This document shows, piece by piece, positions 1 through 5,152 of a DNA stretch of 8,247 nucleotides; position 1 is the stretch's first letter; each line of letters begins with the position of its first letter. Origin of the DNA: Stenotrophomonas sp. (lineage in GTDB: Bacteria; Pseudomonadota; Gammaproteobacteria; Xanthomonadales; Xanthomonadaceae); the NCBI GenBank assembly GCA_003525885.1, contig DQIG01000383.1, positions 747 through 8,993 on the forward strand. Direction: 5' to 3'. The position numbers and the translations under genes are program-made. The notes beneath the pieces are model-generated. The model worked only from the letters and a program-made list of their open reading frames with translations, was not told the origin of the DNA and ran no database searches.

Positions 1-1698
1 CGCCCGCTGCTGCCGGCTGGCGTGCAGCCGGTCACCGGCCAGTTCACCACCAACCCGGGCTGGGTGTGGGCGCAGCAGGTCGCCAACTACTACGGCGTCA
101 ACGGCGCCGCCAATGGCAATGGCCAGAGCGGTGACAACTACGCCGCCGGCGGCGCCCGCGTCGGCGTGGACGTTCCGAGCGCGATGGGCACCATCCCGTC
201 GCTGAAGTCGCAGGCGGCACGCTACCTGGCCGCGAATGGCGGCAAGGCTGACGCCAATGTCCTGTACACGGTGTGGGGCGGTGCCAACGACCTGTTCGCC
301 GCCGCCGCTGCGCCGGCGCAGGCACAGGCCATCATCGGCGCGGCCGTCACCGACCAGATCGCCCTGGTGGGCGCGCTGAAGCAGGCCGGTGCCGAATACG
401 TGCTGGTGCCGAACCTGCCCAACGTCGGCCTGACCCCGGCCTTCCGCGGCCCGAACGCCGCCACCGCCACCGCGCTGTCGGCCGGTTACAACAAGGCCCT
501 GTATGGCGGCCTGAAGCAGGCCGGCATCGAGTTCATCCCGCTCGATACCTTCACCGTGCTGGGCGAAGTCGCAGCCAACCCGGGCATGTACGGCTTCACC
601 AACGTCACCAGCACCGGTTGCAAGATCGACCCGGCCAATTCGACGCAGAGCATCCTGACCTGCAACCCGACCAGCTACGTCAGCCCGGATGCGGCCAATA
701 CCTACCTGTTCGCCGATGGCGTGCACCCGACCACTGCCGGCCATCAGCTGCTGGGCCAGTACGCGGTCTCGGTGCTGGAAGCGCCGCGCCTGCAGCAGGT
801 GCTGAGCCACTCGGCACAGACCATCGGCCGCTCGCGCGCCGACCAGGTCAGCATGCACCTGGGCGGTCGTCCGGCTGACGGCCTGTCCTGGTGGGGTGGC
901 GTGCGTGGTGACCTGCAGCGCTACGACCACGCCGACCTGTACGACGGCCTGGCCCCGGCCGGTCTGTTCGGCATCGACTGGGCGCGCGACGGCATGGTGT
1001 TCGGCGGCTTCGCCGGCTTCGGCCGCCTCAACGCCGACTTCGGCAACAGCCGTGGCGACTTCACCCAGAAGGACACCACCGCCGGTCTGTTCGCCGGCTG
1101 GTACGGCGACCGCATCTGGGTGAACGGCCAGGTCAGCTACACCTGGCTGTCCTATGACGTGAACCGCAAGGTCCAGCTGGGCCCGGCCACCCGCGAGCAC
1201 GGTGGTTCGCCGGACGGCAGCAACCTGACCGCCGCCCTGAACGCTGGTTACGAGTTCGGCACCGAGGGCGGCTTCCGCCACGGTCCGATCGCCTCGGTGA
1301 TCTGGCAGAAGGTGAAGATCGACGGCTACACCGAAAGCGCTGCGGCCGGCACCCTGGCCACCGCGCTGGGCTACGACCGCCAGAACGTCGATTCGACCGT
1401 CGGCCGCCTTGGCTGGCAGGCCCGCTTCGATGGCGGCACCGTCAAGCCGTACGCGCAGGTGACCTACGATCACGAGTTCGAGGACACCAAGCAGGCCAGC
1501 GCCTGGCTGCAGACCCTGCCGGAACTGGGCAGCTACCGCGTGCCTGGCCTGAAGTTCGACAAGAACTACGCCACCGTCGTGCTGGGTGCCCGCACCGAAC
1601 TGTTCGGCCTGCAGAGCAACTTCGGCCTGAGTGCCTCGACCGGCCAGAAGCGCGCGCAGGACGCCACCCTGTTCGCCAACTTCAGCGGCACGTTCTAA
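1..1698 (+). CDS. estA: GDSL autotransporter esterase, 3' part (N-terminus outside window)
   Basis: The frame is open from base 1, so the true start lies upstream; GTG at 22 is only an internal codon. The 565 visible codons show a two-part protein. The first ~270 codons are a GDSL/SGNH hydrolase domain: the block II glycine region (GGARVG), block III GGAND with the catalytic-type Asn near codon 96, and block V DGVH with Asp near codon 239 and His near 242. The GDS serine block is missing and should lie a few tens of residues upstream. Codons ~275-565 alternate polar and aromatic strands as in an autotransporter beta-barrel and end in Phe, the usual last residue of outer-membrane proteins. The architecture matches Pseudomonas EstA (about 646 residues), a surface-exposed esterase anchored by its barrel. 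Role by family: hydrolysis of short- to medium-chain acyl esters at the cell surface. The symbol is assigned by architecture only. Confidence 0.9.
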   Translation, partial: RPLLPAGVQPVTGQFTTNPGWVWAQQVANYYGVNGAANGNGQSGDNYAAGGARVGVDVPSAMGTIPSLKSQAARYLAANGGKADANVLYTVWGGANDLFAAAAAPAQAQAIIGAAVTDQIALVGALKQAGAEYVLVPNLPNVGLTPAFRGPNAATATALSAGYNKALYGGLKQAGIEFIPLDTFTVLGEVAANPGMYGFTNVTSTGCKIDPANSTQSILTCNPTSYVSPDAANTYLFADGVHPTTAGHQLLGQYAVSVLEAPRLQQVLSHSAQTIGRSRADQVSMHLGGRPADGLSWWGGVRGDLQRYDHADLYDGLAPAGLFGIDWARDGMVFGGFAGFGRLNADFGNSRGDFTQKDTTAGLFAGWYGDRIWVNGQVSYTWLSYDVNRKVQLGPATREHGGSPDGSNLTAALNAGYEFGTEGGFRHGPIASVIWQKVKIDGYTESAAAGTLATALGYDRQNVDSTVGRLGWQARFDGGTVKPYAQVTYDHEFEDTKQASAWLQTLPELGSYRVPGLKFDKNYATVVLGARTELFGLQSNFGLSASTGQKRAQDATLFANFSGTF

Positions 1699-1710
1699 GC
1701 AGCAACCGCC

Positions 1711-1750
1711 GGGGTCGGATCCCTTTCCGCAAGGAAAGGGCTCTGACCCC
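1711..1750 (+). terminator. Long hairpin with GCAA tetraloop after the esterase gene
   Basis: Bases 1711-1728 pair with 1733-1750 around a GCAA (GNRA-type) loop. The stem has 18 positions, with one mismatch (T1720/C1741) and one G-T pair (1717/1744). It begins 12 nt after the esterase stop codon. No T-run follows, so it is not a textbook intrinsic terminator; it may stabilise the 3' end or mark the end of the transcript. Its nearly perfect symmetry also fits a dispersed palindromic repeat of the kind common between genes in Stenotrophomonas and Xanthomonas, but only this copy lies in the window. Confidence 0.6.
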
Positions 1751-1771
1751 TCGCGGATGCGGCGGCCACCA

Positions 1772-1801
1772 TTGCGCTATACCGGCCCCACCGCATAGAC
1801 T
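1772..1801 (+). promoter_or_regulatory. Candidate promoter of the tRNA-Gly gene
   Basis: TTGCGC (1772-1777) and TAGACT (1796-1801) are separated by 18 nt. The -10-like box matches 4 of 6 consensus positions and the -35-like box only 3. Transcription would begin near 1808, about 6 nt before the mature tRNA 5' end, which is a normal leader length. The TAGACT box resembles the TAGAGT and TAAAGT boxes proposed for the paralogue cluster at the right of the window. Assigned by eye. Confidence 0.45.
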
Positions 1802-1813
1802 TTCACCCGCAAT

Positions 1814-1887
1814 GCGGGCGTAGCTCAATGGTAGAGCTGTAGCTTCCCAAGCTACTGACGTGGGTTCGATTCCCATCGCCCGCTCCA
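1814..1887 (+). tRNA. tRNA-Gly (anticodon CCC), complete with encoded CCA
   Basis: All four arms form. The acceptor stem pairs 1814-1820 with 1877-1883 (7 bp). The D stem pairs 1823-1826 with 1834-1837. The anticodon stem pairs 1839-1843 with 1851-1855 around the loop TTCCCAA, giving anticodon CCC at 1846-1848. The T stem pairs 1860-1864 with 1872-1876 around TTCGATT. The discriminator T1884 and CCA (1885-1887) are encoded. CCC decodes GGG glycine codons, which are frequent enough in GC-rich genomes for this tRNA to matter. Its 3' half is repeated downstream at 2640-2671 and 5012-5028, so this gene appears to serve as an integration site. The intact copy at the left end is what site-specific integration into a tRNA 3' end would leave. 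Confidence 0.97.
1856..1887 (+). repeat. Direct repeat copy 1: tRNA-Gly 3' end (attL-like)
   Basis: These are the last 32 nt of the functional tRNA: the variable region end, the complete T arm, the 3' acceptor strand and CCA. The same 32 nt recur without mismatch at 2640-2671. The identity stops exactly after CCA; the following bases are TGT here and CTT there. Confidence 0.9.
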
Positions 1888-2130
1888 TGTCTCCCAACGG
1901 TTTGCGCCGTCTCAGGCGCTCCGTTCCCTCTGCGCCGCTTCACAGTCCATCGCATGGCAGTGGCGTTGCAAGCGCTCTTCTTTCGTACATGCATCCCGGT
2001 TGTAGTGGCCGATGGATGGCTTGCCGTATTCGCCGTTCTACCCCGCTGTCAGGTTCAGTCGTGGCTGGGTTTGAAAGTGCTAAAAGATCGTTAGCTGCTG
2101 GTTTCCATCACCACGTTGACTGGAGCGTCA

Positions 2131-2511
2131 ATGATCGCTGCACTTGCGCCGCTCAGGCGGTGCCTTGATTTTTCAGGGCGTTCCGACCGCATCGAATTCT
2201 GGTCGTTTTCCCTGCTGGGCCTTCTGGTGGCGGGACTCAGCTACAGCCTGATGAACATCGGCTACTGGCTGATTGGCACTGATCTGTTCGATTGGGAGCT
2301 GTCCCGGCAACTTGGGACATTGGGACAGGTGTTGGCGATCATCGCGGTCCTCGTCTTCCTTCCCCCGATGCTGGCATTGGCCGTGCGTAGACTGCACGAC
2401 ATCGACGAGTCCGGCTGGTACGTCGTCATTGCCTTCATTCCATTGGGTGTGTTCGTTCTGTTTCCCGTCATGCTGCTTCCGGGCAGCGAAGAAGAGAATC
2501 GATTCGGCTGA
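2131..2511 (+). CDS. Small inner-membrane protein, DUF805 family
   Basis: The 126-residue product has the DUF805 signature: an N-terminal F-S-G-R-S-D-R-I-E-F-W block (residues 14-24), hydrophobic segments at roughly 25-46, 62-80 and 98-117, and the conserved R-R-L-H-D block with following S-G-W (residues 86-96). The chain ends at ENRFG, slightly shorter than family members that continue with a G-x-D/N-P tail. The ATG at 2131 is preferred to the in-frame TTG at 2116 because GGAG (2122-2125) sits 5 nt upstream of it. The family is widespread and YhaH-like, predicted to lie in the inner membrane, with no established biochemical function. It is the only clear gene in inserted segment 1, and its lower GC suggests horizontal acquisition. 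The upstream 240 nt show no convincing promoter; TTGAAA at 2071-2076 lacks a good -10 partner. Confidence 0.85.
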   Translation: MIAALAPLRRCLDFSGRSDRIEFWSFSLLGLLVAGLSYSLMNIGYWLIGTDLFDWELSRQLGTLGQVLAIIAVLVFLPPMLALAVRRLHDIDESGWYVVIAFIPLGVFVLFPVMLLPGSEEENRFG

Positions 2512-2543
2512 CATCACGTCTGCCAGTGCCGGAATGAAACGCA

Positions 2544-2640
2544 TCACGGCATCTTCTGCACCAGTCGCTGCGCGTAGCCCTCGGTAAACAATTCCGCCAA
2601 CGCCTGCTGCTGGGTTGTGTCGATCGCGCGCGAGGCGTTT
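2544..2640 (-). pseudogene. Possible C-terminal remnant of a minus-strand gene cut off at the repeat
   Basis: On the minus strand a frame ends at TGA 2546-2544 and reads, going upstream, through a plausible helical tail (ALAELFTEGYAQRLVQKMP) until the tRNA fragment at 2640-2671 replaces whatever preceded it. The tail looks protein-like (amphipathic, mixed charge) and differs from the arginine-rich frames typical of chance reading in this window. If real, it is the last ~32 codons of a gene whose body was lost or left elsewhere when the junction formed. The family is not recognised, and chance cannot be excluded. Confidence 0.22.
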
Positions 2641-2671
2641 GACGTGGGTTCGATTCCCATCGCCCGCTCCA
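2640..2671 (+). repeat. Direct repeat copy 2: exact 32-nt tRNA-Gly 3' fragment
   Basis: Identical over 32 nt to tRNA-Gly positions 1856-1887 including CCA. The 5' part of the tRNA is absent (identity ends at 2640), so it cannot be a functional tRNA. It marks the boundary between inserted segments 1 and 2, and its exactness implies a recent or maintained junction. Confidence 0.92.
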
Positions 2672-2711
2672 CTTCAATCTCCCAGTTCGCAACGAATTGA
2701 CCGGATTGAAG
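2672..2711. repeat. Imperfect hairpin directly abutting repeat copy 2
   Basis: CTTCAATC (2672-2679) pairs with GATTGAAG (2704-2711), and inside it CAGTTCG (2683-2689) pairs with CGAATTG (2693-2699) around CAA, with one G-T pair. The structure starts at the first base after the tRNA CCA. No T-run follows, so it is not an obvious terminator. It could be an element end, a recombinase-related arm, or a substitute 3' structure. Confidence 0.45.
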
Positions 2712-2742
2712 ATTCAGGCCGATTGATGAAGTCGTGCTCATC

Positions 2743-2758
2743 CGGCGGGCACCCGCCG
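2743..2758 (-). terminator. GC-rich hairpin after the regulator gene
   Basis: Six base pairs, 2743-2748 with 2753-2758, enclose the loop GCAC. It lies 8 nt past the minus-strand stop codon of the regulator. The flanking bases allow a few more pairs with a bulge. No T-run follows on either strand, so it is a weak terminator candidate. Confidence 0.35.
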
Positions 2759-2766
2759 ATCATGAC

Positions 2767-3363
2767 TCAGCTCTTGCGCTTATCCGGCACCGAGGCCAGC
2801 ACCACCGTCAACAGCAGGGGTTGGCCATCCCCGGCCGCTTCACTGCCTTCCAGGCTGGCCTGTTCGAGTTCGCCTATCAGCGCGTTGATGCGTGCCAACT
2901 GAGCAGCGTCGGCACGGAAAGCGAGATGGCGCACGGTGCAGTTGCGCTGGCTTCCCTCGAAGCACGCCGCCGCCTGCGTGGCGGCCGCCGCGAATGCGCG
3001 CAGGCTGGCGCCCACCACGCTGCTGGCTACCTTGATCAGATTCCTGCGCCCACCCGGCGTGCGCAGTGCGTCGGCCGAAGACAGCTGCCGCGATACGACG
3101 GCATAGACCGCTTCGGGCCGGCGGCCGGTGCTGCGCCGTTCAACCACCTGCACCAGGCCCGCCGCTTCCAGCCGCTCCAGGTGGTGATAGAGCGCGGTGA
3201 TCGGGCGCCCCAGGCGCTCGCTCAGCTCGCGCGCGGTGGCCTGGCCGTCGACATCCAGGCGCTGAAGGATCGCCATCCGCGGCGAAGACGCCATGGCGCC
3301 CAGCTGGTCCGGGGTCAGCTTCAGTGCGCGCGGGGCAGGGGGGCTTGCTGGGGATCTGCTCAT
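2767..3363 (-). CDS. Winged-helix transcriptional regulator (ArsR-like HTH)
   Basis: The 198-residue product has one N-terminal winged-helix domain at about residues 15-90. It contains L-T-P-D-Q-L, then S-P-R-M-A-I-L-Q-R-L, then T-A-R-E-L-S-E-R-L-G with the recognition helix P-I-T-A-L-Y-H-H-L-E-R-L, and a wing V-E-R-R-S-T-G-R-R-P-E-A-V-Y. The S-x-R-M-x-I-L and Y-H-H-L-x-x-L-E features are typical of ArsR/HTH_20-type repressors. Residues 91-198 form a longer C-terminal helical region not recognised as a ligand domain; there is no cysteine-rich metal site like that of classic ArsR proteins. The gene is divergent from the serine hydrolase, with only 43 nt between the two ATGs and a dyad between them. 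Autoregulation and control of the neighbour are therefore likely but inferred. ATG 3363-3361 has no Shine-Dalgarno; TATAGT (minus strand, 3376-3371) lies 7 nt before it, so a leaderless transcript is possible. Confidence 0.85.
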   Translation of the reverse strand: MSRSPASPPAPRALKLTPDQLGAMASSPRMAILQRLDVDGQATARELSERLGRPITALYHHLERLEAAGLVQVVERRSTGRRPEAVYAVVSRQLSSADALRTPGGRRNLIKVASSVVGASLRAFAAAATQAAACFEGSQRNCTVRHLAFRADAAQLARINALIGELEQASLEGSEAAGDGQPLLLTVVLASVPDKRKS

Positions 3364-3364
3364 A

Positions 3365-3390
3365 ATTCAAACTATAGATCAAAATTGAAT
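3365..3390. promoter_or_regulatory. AT-rich dyad between divergent genes: operator and minus-strand -10
   Basis: ATTCAA (3365-3370) and TTGAAT (3385-3390) form an inverted repeat with a 14-nt spacer. This is the only strongly AT-rich stretch in a GC-rich region and fills the gap between the regulator and hydrolase genes. A good -10 box for the regulator, TATAGT on the minus strand (3376-3371), lies inside the dyad, so a protein bound there would block it. No convincing -35 is seen, and the plus-strand promoter is unclear. The dyad is a candidate operator for the adjacent winged-helix protein. Confidence 0.5.
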
Positions 3391-3406
3391 AAATGGCGGC
3401 TTGGAC

Positions 3407-4885
3407 ATGCGTACTGGATACCTGTGGCTCCTTGTCAGCGGCCTTGCTGCCGCTATCGTCACTTGCGGCGGCGCTTCGGCCTCGCCCGCGATGGCGTCCA
3501 GGCCTGCCGGCGGCAGTGGCATTCATGCCACCGCCATCGACCCCGCCATGGCACGGCGCATCGATGCCGACATGCAGCAGGTCATGCAGCGCTTCCAGGT
3601 GCCCGGCGCGGCCATCGCGGTGACCGTTGACGGCAAGCCTGTCTATTCCAACGCCTACGGCCTGCGCGATCGCGAGCGCGCGCTGCCGGCGCGTACCGAT
3701 ACACCGTTCGAGATCGGCTCGATCACCAAGCAGTTCACCGCCGCAGCCGTCGTGCAGCTGCAGGAAGCGGGCAAGCTGCAGCTGGATGACCCGCTGGCAC
3801 GCTATCTGCCGCATGCGCCGCACGCCAGCGAGGTGACCCTGCGCCAGTTGTTGACCCATACCAGCGGGCTGCACGACTACTTCGACGGGCCGGATGCGGA
3901 AGTCGACGCTCTGGTGACCCAACCCATCGACTTCGACCACCTGATGGCGCGCATTGCCGACCAGCCGCTGGATTTCCCGCCGGGCACGCGCTGGTCGTAC
4001 TCGAACACTGGCTACGCACTGCTCGGCAAGGTGATCGAAACCGTATCGGGCGAGCGCTACCATGACTACCTGCAGCAGCACCTGCTCGCGCCGCTGGGAA
4101 TGACGCACACCTTTACCCTGGCCGACACCGACCGCCTGGCCGGCATGGCCGTTGGCTACCGACATGAGCAAGGTACGCTGCAGCGCGCACCGTACTTCCA
4201 CCCGGACTGGAGCGGCGCGGCCGGCTTCCTGGTCAGTACCCTGGACGACCTGGCGCGCTGGGATGCCGGCCTGGGCAGTGGCAAGGTGGTGTCCGCAGCC
4301 GGCTATGCGCAGATGAAGACCTCCTTCGCCACCGCCGATGGCAAGCCCGTGGGCTATGGCCTCGGCCTGTTCGTGGATTCGGTGTACGGGCAGGCGCGGG
4401 TCGGACACACCGGCGGCACGCAGGGCTTCACCACCGCCGACATGTACTTCCCGGATCTGGGCCTGCGCATCGTGGCCTTCAGCAATCTGGGCGACAAGAA
4501 ACCCGAGGCCGGCATCACCATGACCAACCTGGTGTTCGCGGCACTGCATCCTGACATCGTCGCGGCCTGGGAAAGCCCTGTTGCCGGCGAGGTTGCCGCC
4601 ATTGGCGAAAGCGCGAAGGCATCGTTCCGCCAGCTGCAGGACGGCACCGACTACAGCGCCTTCAGCGCCGACCTGCGTGGCAAGCTGGTGGCCGGCATCG
4701 GTGCCAACATGATGCGTTCCCTGGGCCCTTACGGCGCACCGACCGCCATGGTGTTCAAGGGAACACGCCAGGGTGAAAAAGGAACGCTGTACAGCTATGT
4801 GGCCGAGTTTGGCCCGGGCGCGTTCATCGGTTACACGGTACGGCTGGACGAGAAAGGCCGGGTTGCGGGATTCGCGATCGAATGA
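3407..4885 (+). CDS. Exported serine hydrolase, beta-lactamase class C / PF00144-like family
   Basis: The 492-residue product begins with a signal peptide (MRTG, hydrophobic 5-20, probable cleavage near A-S-A at 24-26). It carries the three serine beta-lactamase-family motifs: S105-I-T-K108 (nucleophile serine and general-base lysine), Y198-S-N200, and H334-T-G-G337 in the KTG position. The catalytic domain spans about 45-375. Residues ~390-492 form a C-terminal extension seen in many periplasmic family members. HTG instead of KTG is usual in esterases and peptidases of this fold, so D-amino-acid peptidase or esterase activity is as likely as beta-lactam hydrolysis; resistance should not be assumed. 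ATG 3407 is chosen over TTG 3401 because GGCGG (3395-3399) sits 7 nt upstream and the signal peptide then starts cleanly. A cysteine at 20 follows I-V-T, a poor lipobox. The gene is the main cargo of inserted segment 2 and probably controlled by the divergent regulator. Confidence 0.9.
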   Translation: MRTGYLWLLVSGLAAAIVTCGGASASPAMASRPAGGSGIHATAIDPAMARRIDADMQQVMQRFQVPGAAIAVTVDGKPVYSNAYGLRDRERALPARTDTPFEIGSITKQFTAAAVVQLQEAGKLQLDDPLARYLPHAPHASEVTLRQLLTHTSGLHDYFDGPDAEVDALVTQPIDFDHLMARIADQPLDFPPGTRWSYSNTGYALLGKVIETVSGERYHDYLQQHLLAPLGMTHTFTLADTDRLAGMAVGYRHEQGTLQRAPYFHPDWSGAAGFLVSTLDDLARWDAGLGSGKVVSAAGYAQMKTSFATADGKPVGYGLGLFVDSVYGQARVGHTGGTQGFTTADMYFPDLGLRIVAFSNLGDKKPEAGITMTNLVFAALHPDIVAAWESPVAGEVAAIGESAKASFRQLQDGTDYSAFSADLRGKLVAGIGANMMRSLGPYGAPTAMVFKGTRQGEKGTLYSYVAEFGPGAFIGYTVRLDEKGRVAGFAIE

Positions 4886-5011
4886 CAGGGCCCTGTGTAC
4901 AGACGCTTGGCGTGCCCAGCCTCGACATCCCGAAGCCGAACAGCATCCGAGGCGCCCCTTCCTGCTGGGACAAACCAGCAACATCAACTGGTTGGCGGGG
5001 TTGGATGCGGG

Positions 5012-5028
5012 TCCCATCGCCCGCTCCA
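5012..5028 (+). repeat. Direct repeat copy 3: 17-nt tRNA-Gly 3' fragment (attR-like)
   Basis: Seventeen bases match tRNA-Gly 1871-1887 exactly, through CCA. Upstream the match is imperfect: GGGTTGGAT (4999-5007) resembles GGGTTCGAT of the T arm, but five extra bases separate it from the exact block. It is followed 20 nt later by the intrinsic terminator at 5049-5080, as expected if this is the displaced original 3' end of the tRNA locus. Confidence 0.75.
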
Positions 5029-5048
5029 ATCACGCCACGCGCGTAGAC

Positions 5049-5080
5049 AGAAGGCCGCTCATCAGCGGCCTTCTTCATTT
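5049..5080 (+). terminator. Intrinsic terminator, probably the original tRNA-Gly terminator
   Basis: An 11-bp perfect stem (5049-5059 with 5064-5074) with loop CATC (5060-5063) is followed by a T-rich stretch TTCTTCATTT. No gene ends just before it; the nearest upstream stop is at 4885. Its natural partner is the tRNA gene, whose 3' end copy finishes at 5028. This supports insertion of 1888-5028 between the tRNA and its terminator. Confidence 0.8.
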
Positions 5081-5152
5081 CTGATTAGCTTCATAGCCCC
5101 GGCCATCTGCGCCCGGTTAGCGTTGCCGCATTTTCTACACGGAAAGCAGCGC

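Larger units (their letters stand above)
1888..2671. mobile_element. tRNA-Gly-anchored inserted segment 1 (784 bp, no integrase)
   Basis: This segment lies between the intact tRNA 3' end and an exact 32-nt copy of that end at 2640-2671. That is the geometry left by site-specific integration at a tRNA gene, or by a cassette flanked by att-like repeats. It holds one convincing gene (DUF805, 2131-2511), a hairpin near the left junction (AACGG 1896-1900 with CCGTT 1921-1925, and GCGCC 1904-1908 with GGCGC 1915-1919), and about 130 nt of apparently non-coding or remnant sequence before the right repeat. GC over 2101-2340 is about 57% by hand count (137 of 240), against 67-77% in two sampled 60-base lines of the neighbouring esterase, which supports foreign origin. 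No recombinase is encoded, so it is either a deletion remnant of a larger island or a non-autonomous unit moved in trans. Confidence 0.6.
2672..5028. mobile_element. tRNA-Gly-anchored inserted segment 2 (2357 bp, no integrase)
   Basis: Bounded on the left by repeat copy 2 and on the right by repeat copy 3 (5012-5028), both in the same orientation as the tRNA. The cargo is a winged-helix regulator and a divergent secreted serine hydrolase, a compact regulated unit. GC resembles the backbone, apart from the AT-rich divergent promoter, so base composition alone does not mark it as foreign. Neither gene belongs to a recombinase family. To the right an intrinsic terminator and backbone genes follow. 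The element is inferred from the repeats; a comparison with a related genome lacking it would decide. Confidence 0.55.

Noticed and set aside
1682..1994. Minus-strand frames over the tRNA gene giving peptides such as MERAMGIEPTS and GDGNRTH
   Set aside because: These are antisense readings of tRNA-Gly, a well-known source of spurious protein annotations. The same peptide start recurs at 2544-2741 only because the tRNA fragment recurs.
1860..2168. 102-codon plus-strand frame starting inside the tRNA
   Set aside because: It starts within the tRNA T arm and overlaps the DUF805 gene start in another frame; it is not protein-like.
2734..3630. Plus-strand frame of 298 codons over the regulator and hydrolase start
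   Set aside because: It crosses the divergent promoter region and is antisense to the winged-helix gene; no domain is visible.
3407..4885. Calling the hydrolase an antibiotic-resistance beta-lactamase (AmpC)
   Set aside because: The HTG motif and C-terminal extension fit esterase or D-peptidase relatives; nothing in the sequence shows beta-lactam specificity.
2640..5028. Second and third tRNA genes
   Set aside because: Only the 3' parts (32 and 17 nt) are present; the D arm, anticodon arm and 5' acceptor strand are missing.
1888..5028. CRISPR array, toxin-antitoxin pair or insertion sequence within the tRNA-anchored region
   Set aside because: No regularly spaced repeats, no overlapping small toxin/antitoxin-type gene pair and no transposase or terminal inverted repeats with target duplication were seen.
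3140..5029. Very long minus-strand open frame (629 codons) across the serine hydrolase
   Set aside because: It is antisense to a gene with clear SxxK, YSN and HTG motifs. Long antisense frames are expected at this GC content, and its start is inside the third tRNA fragment.
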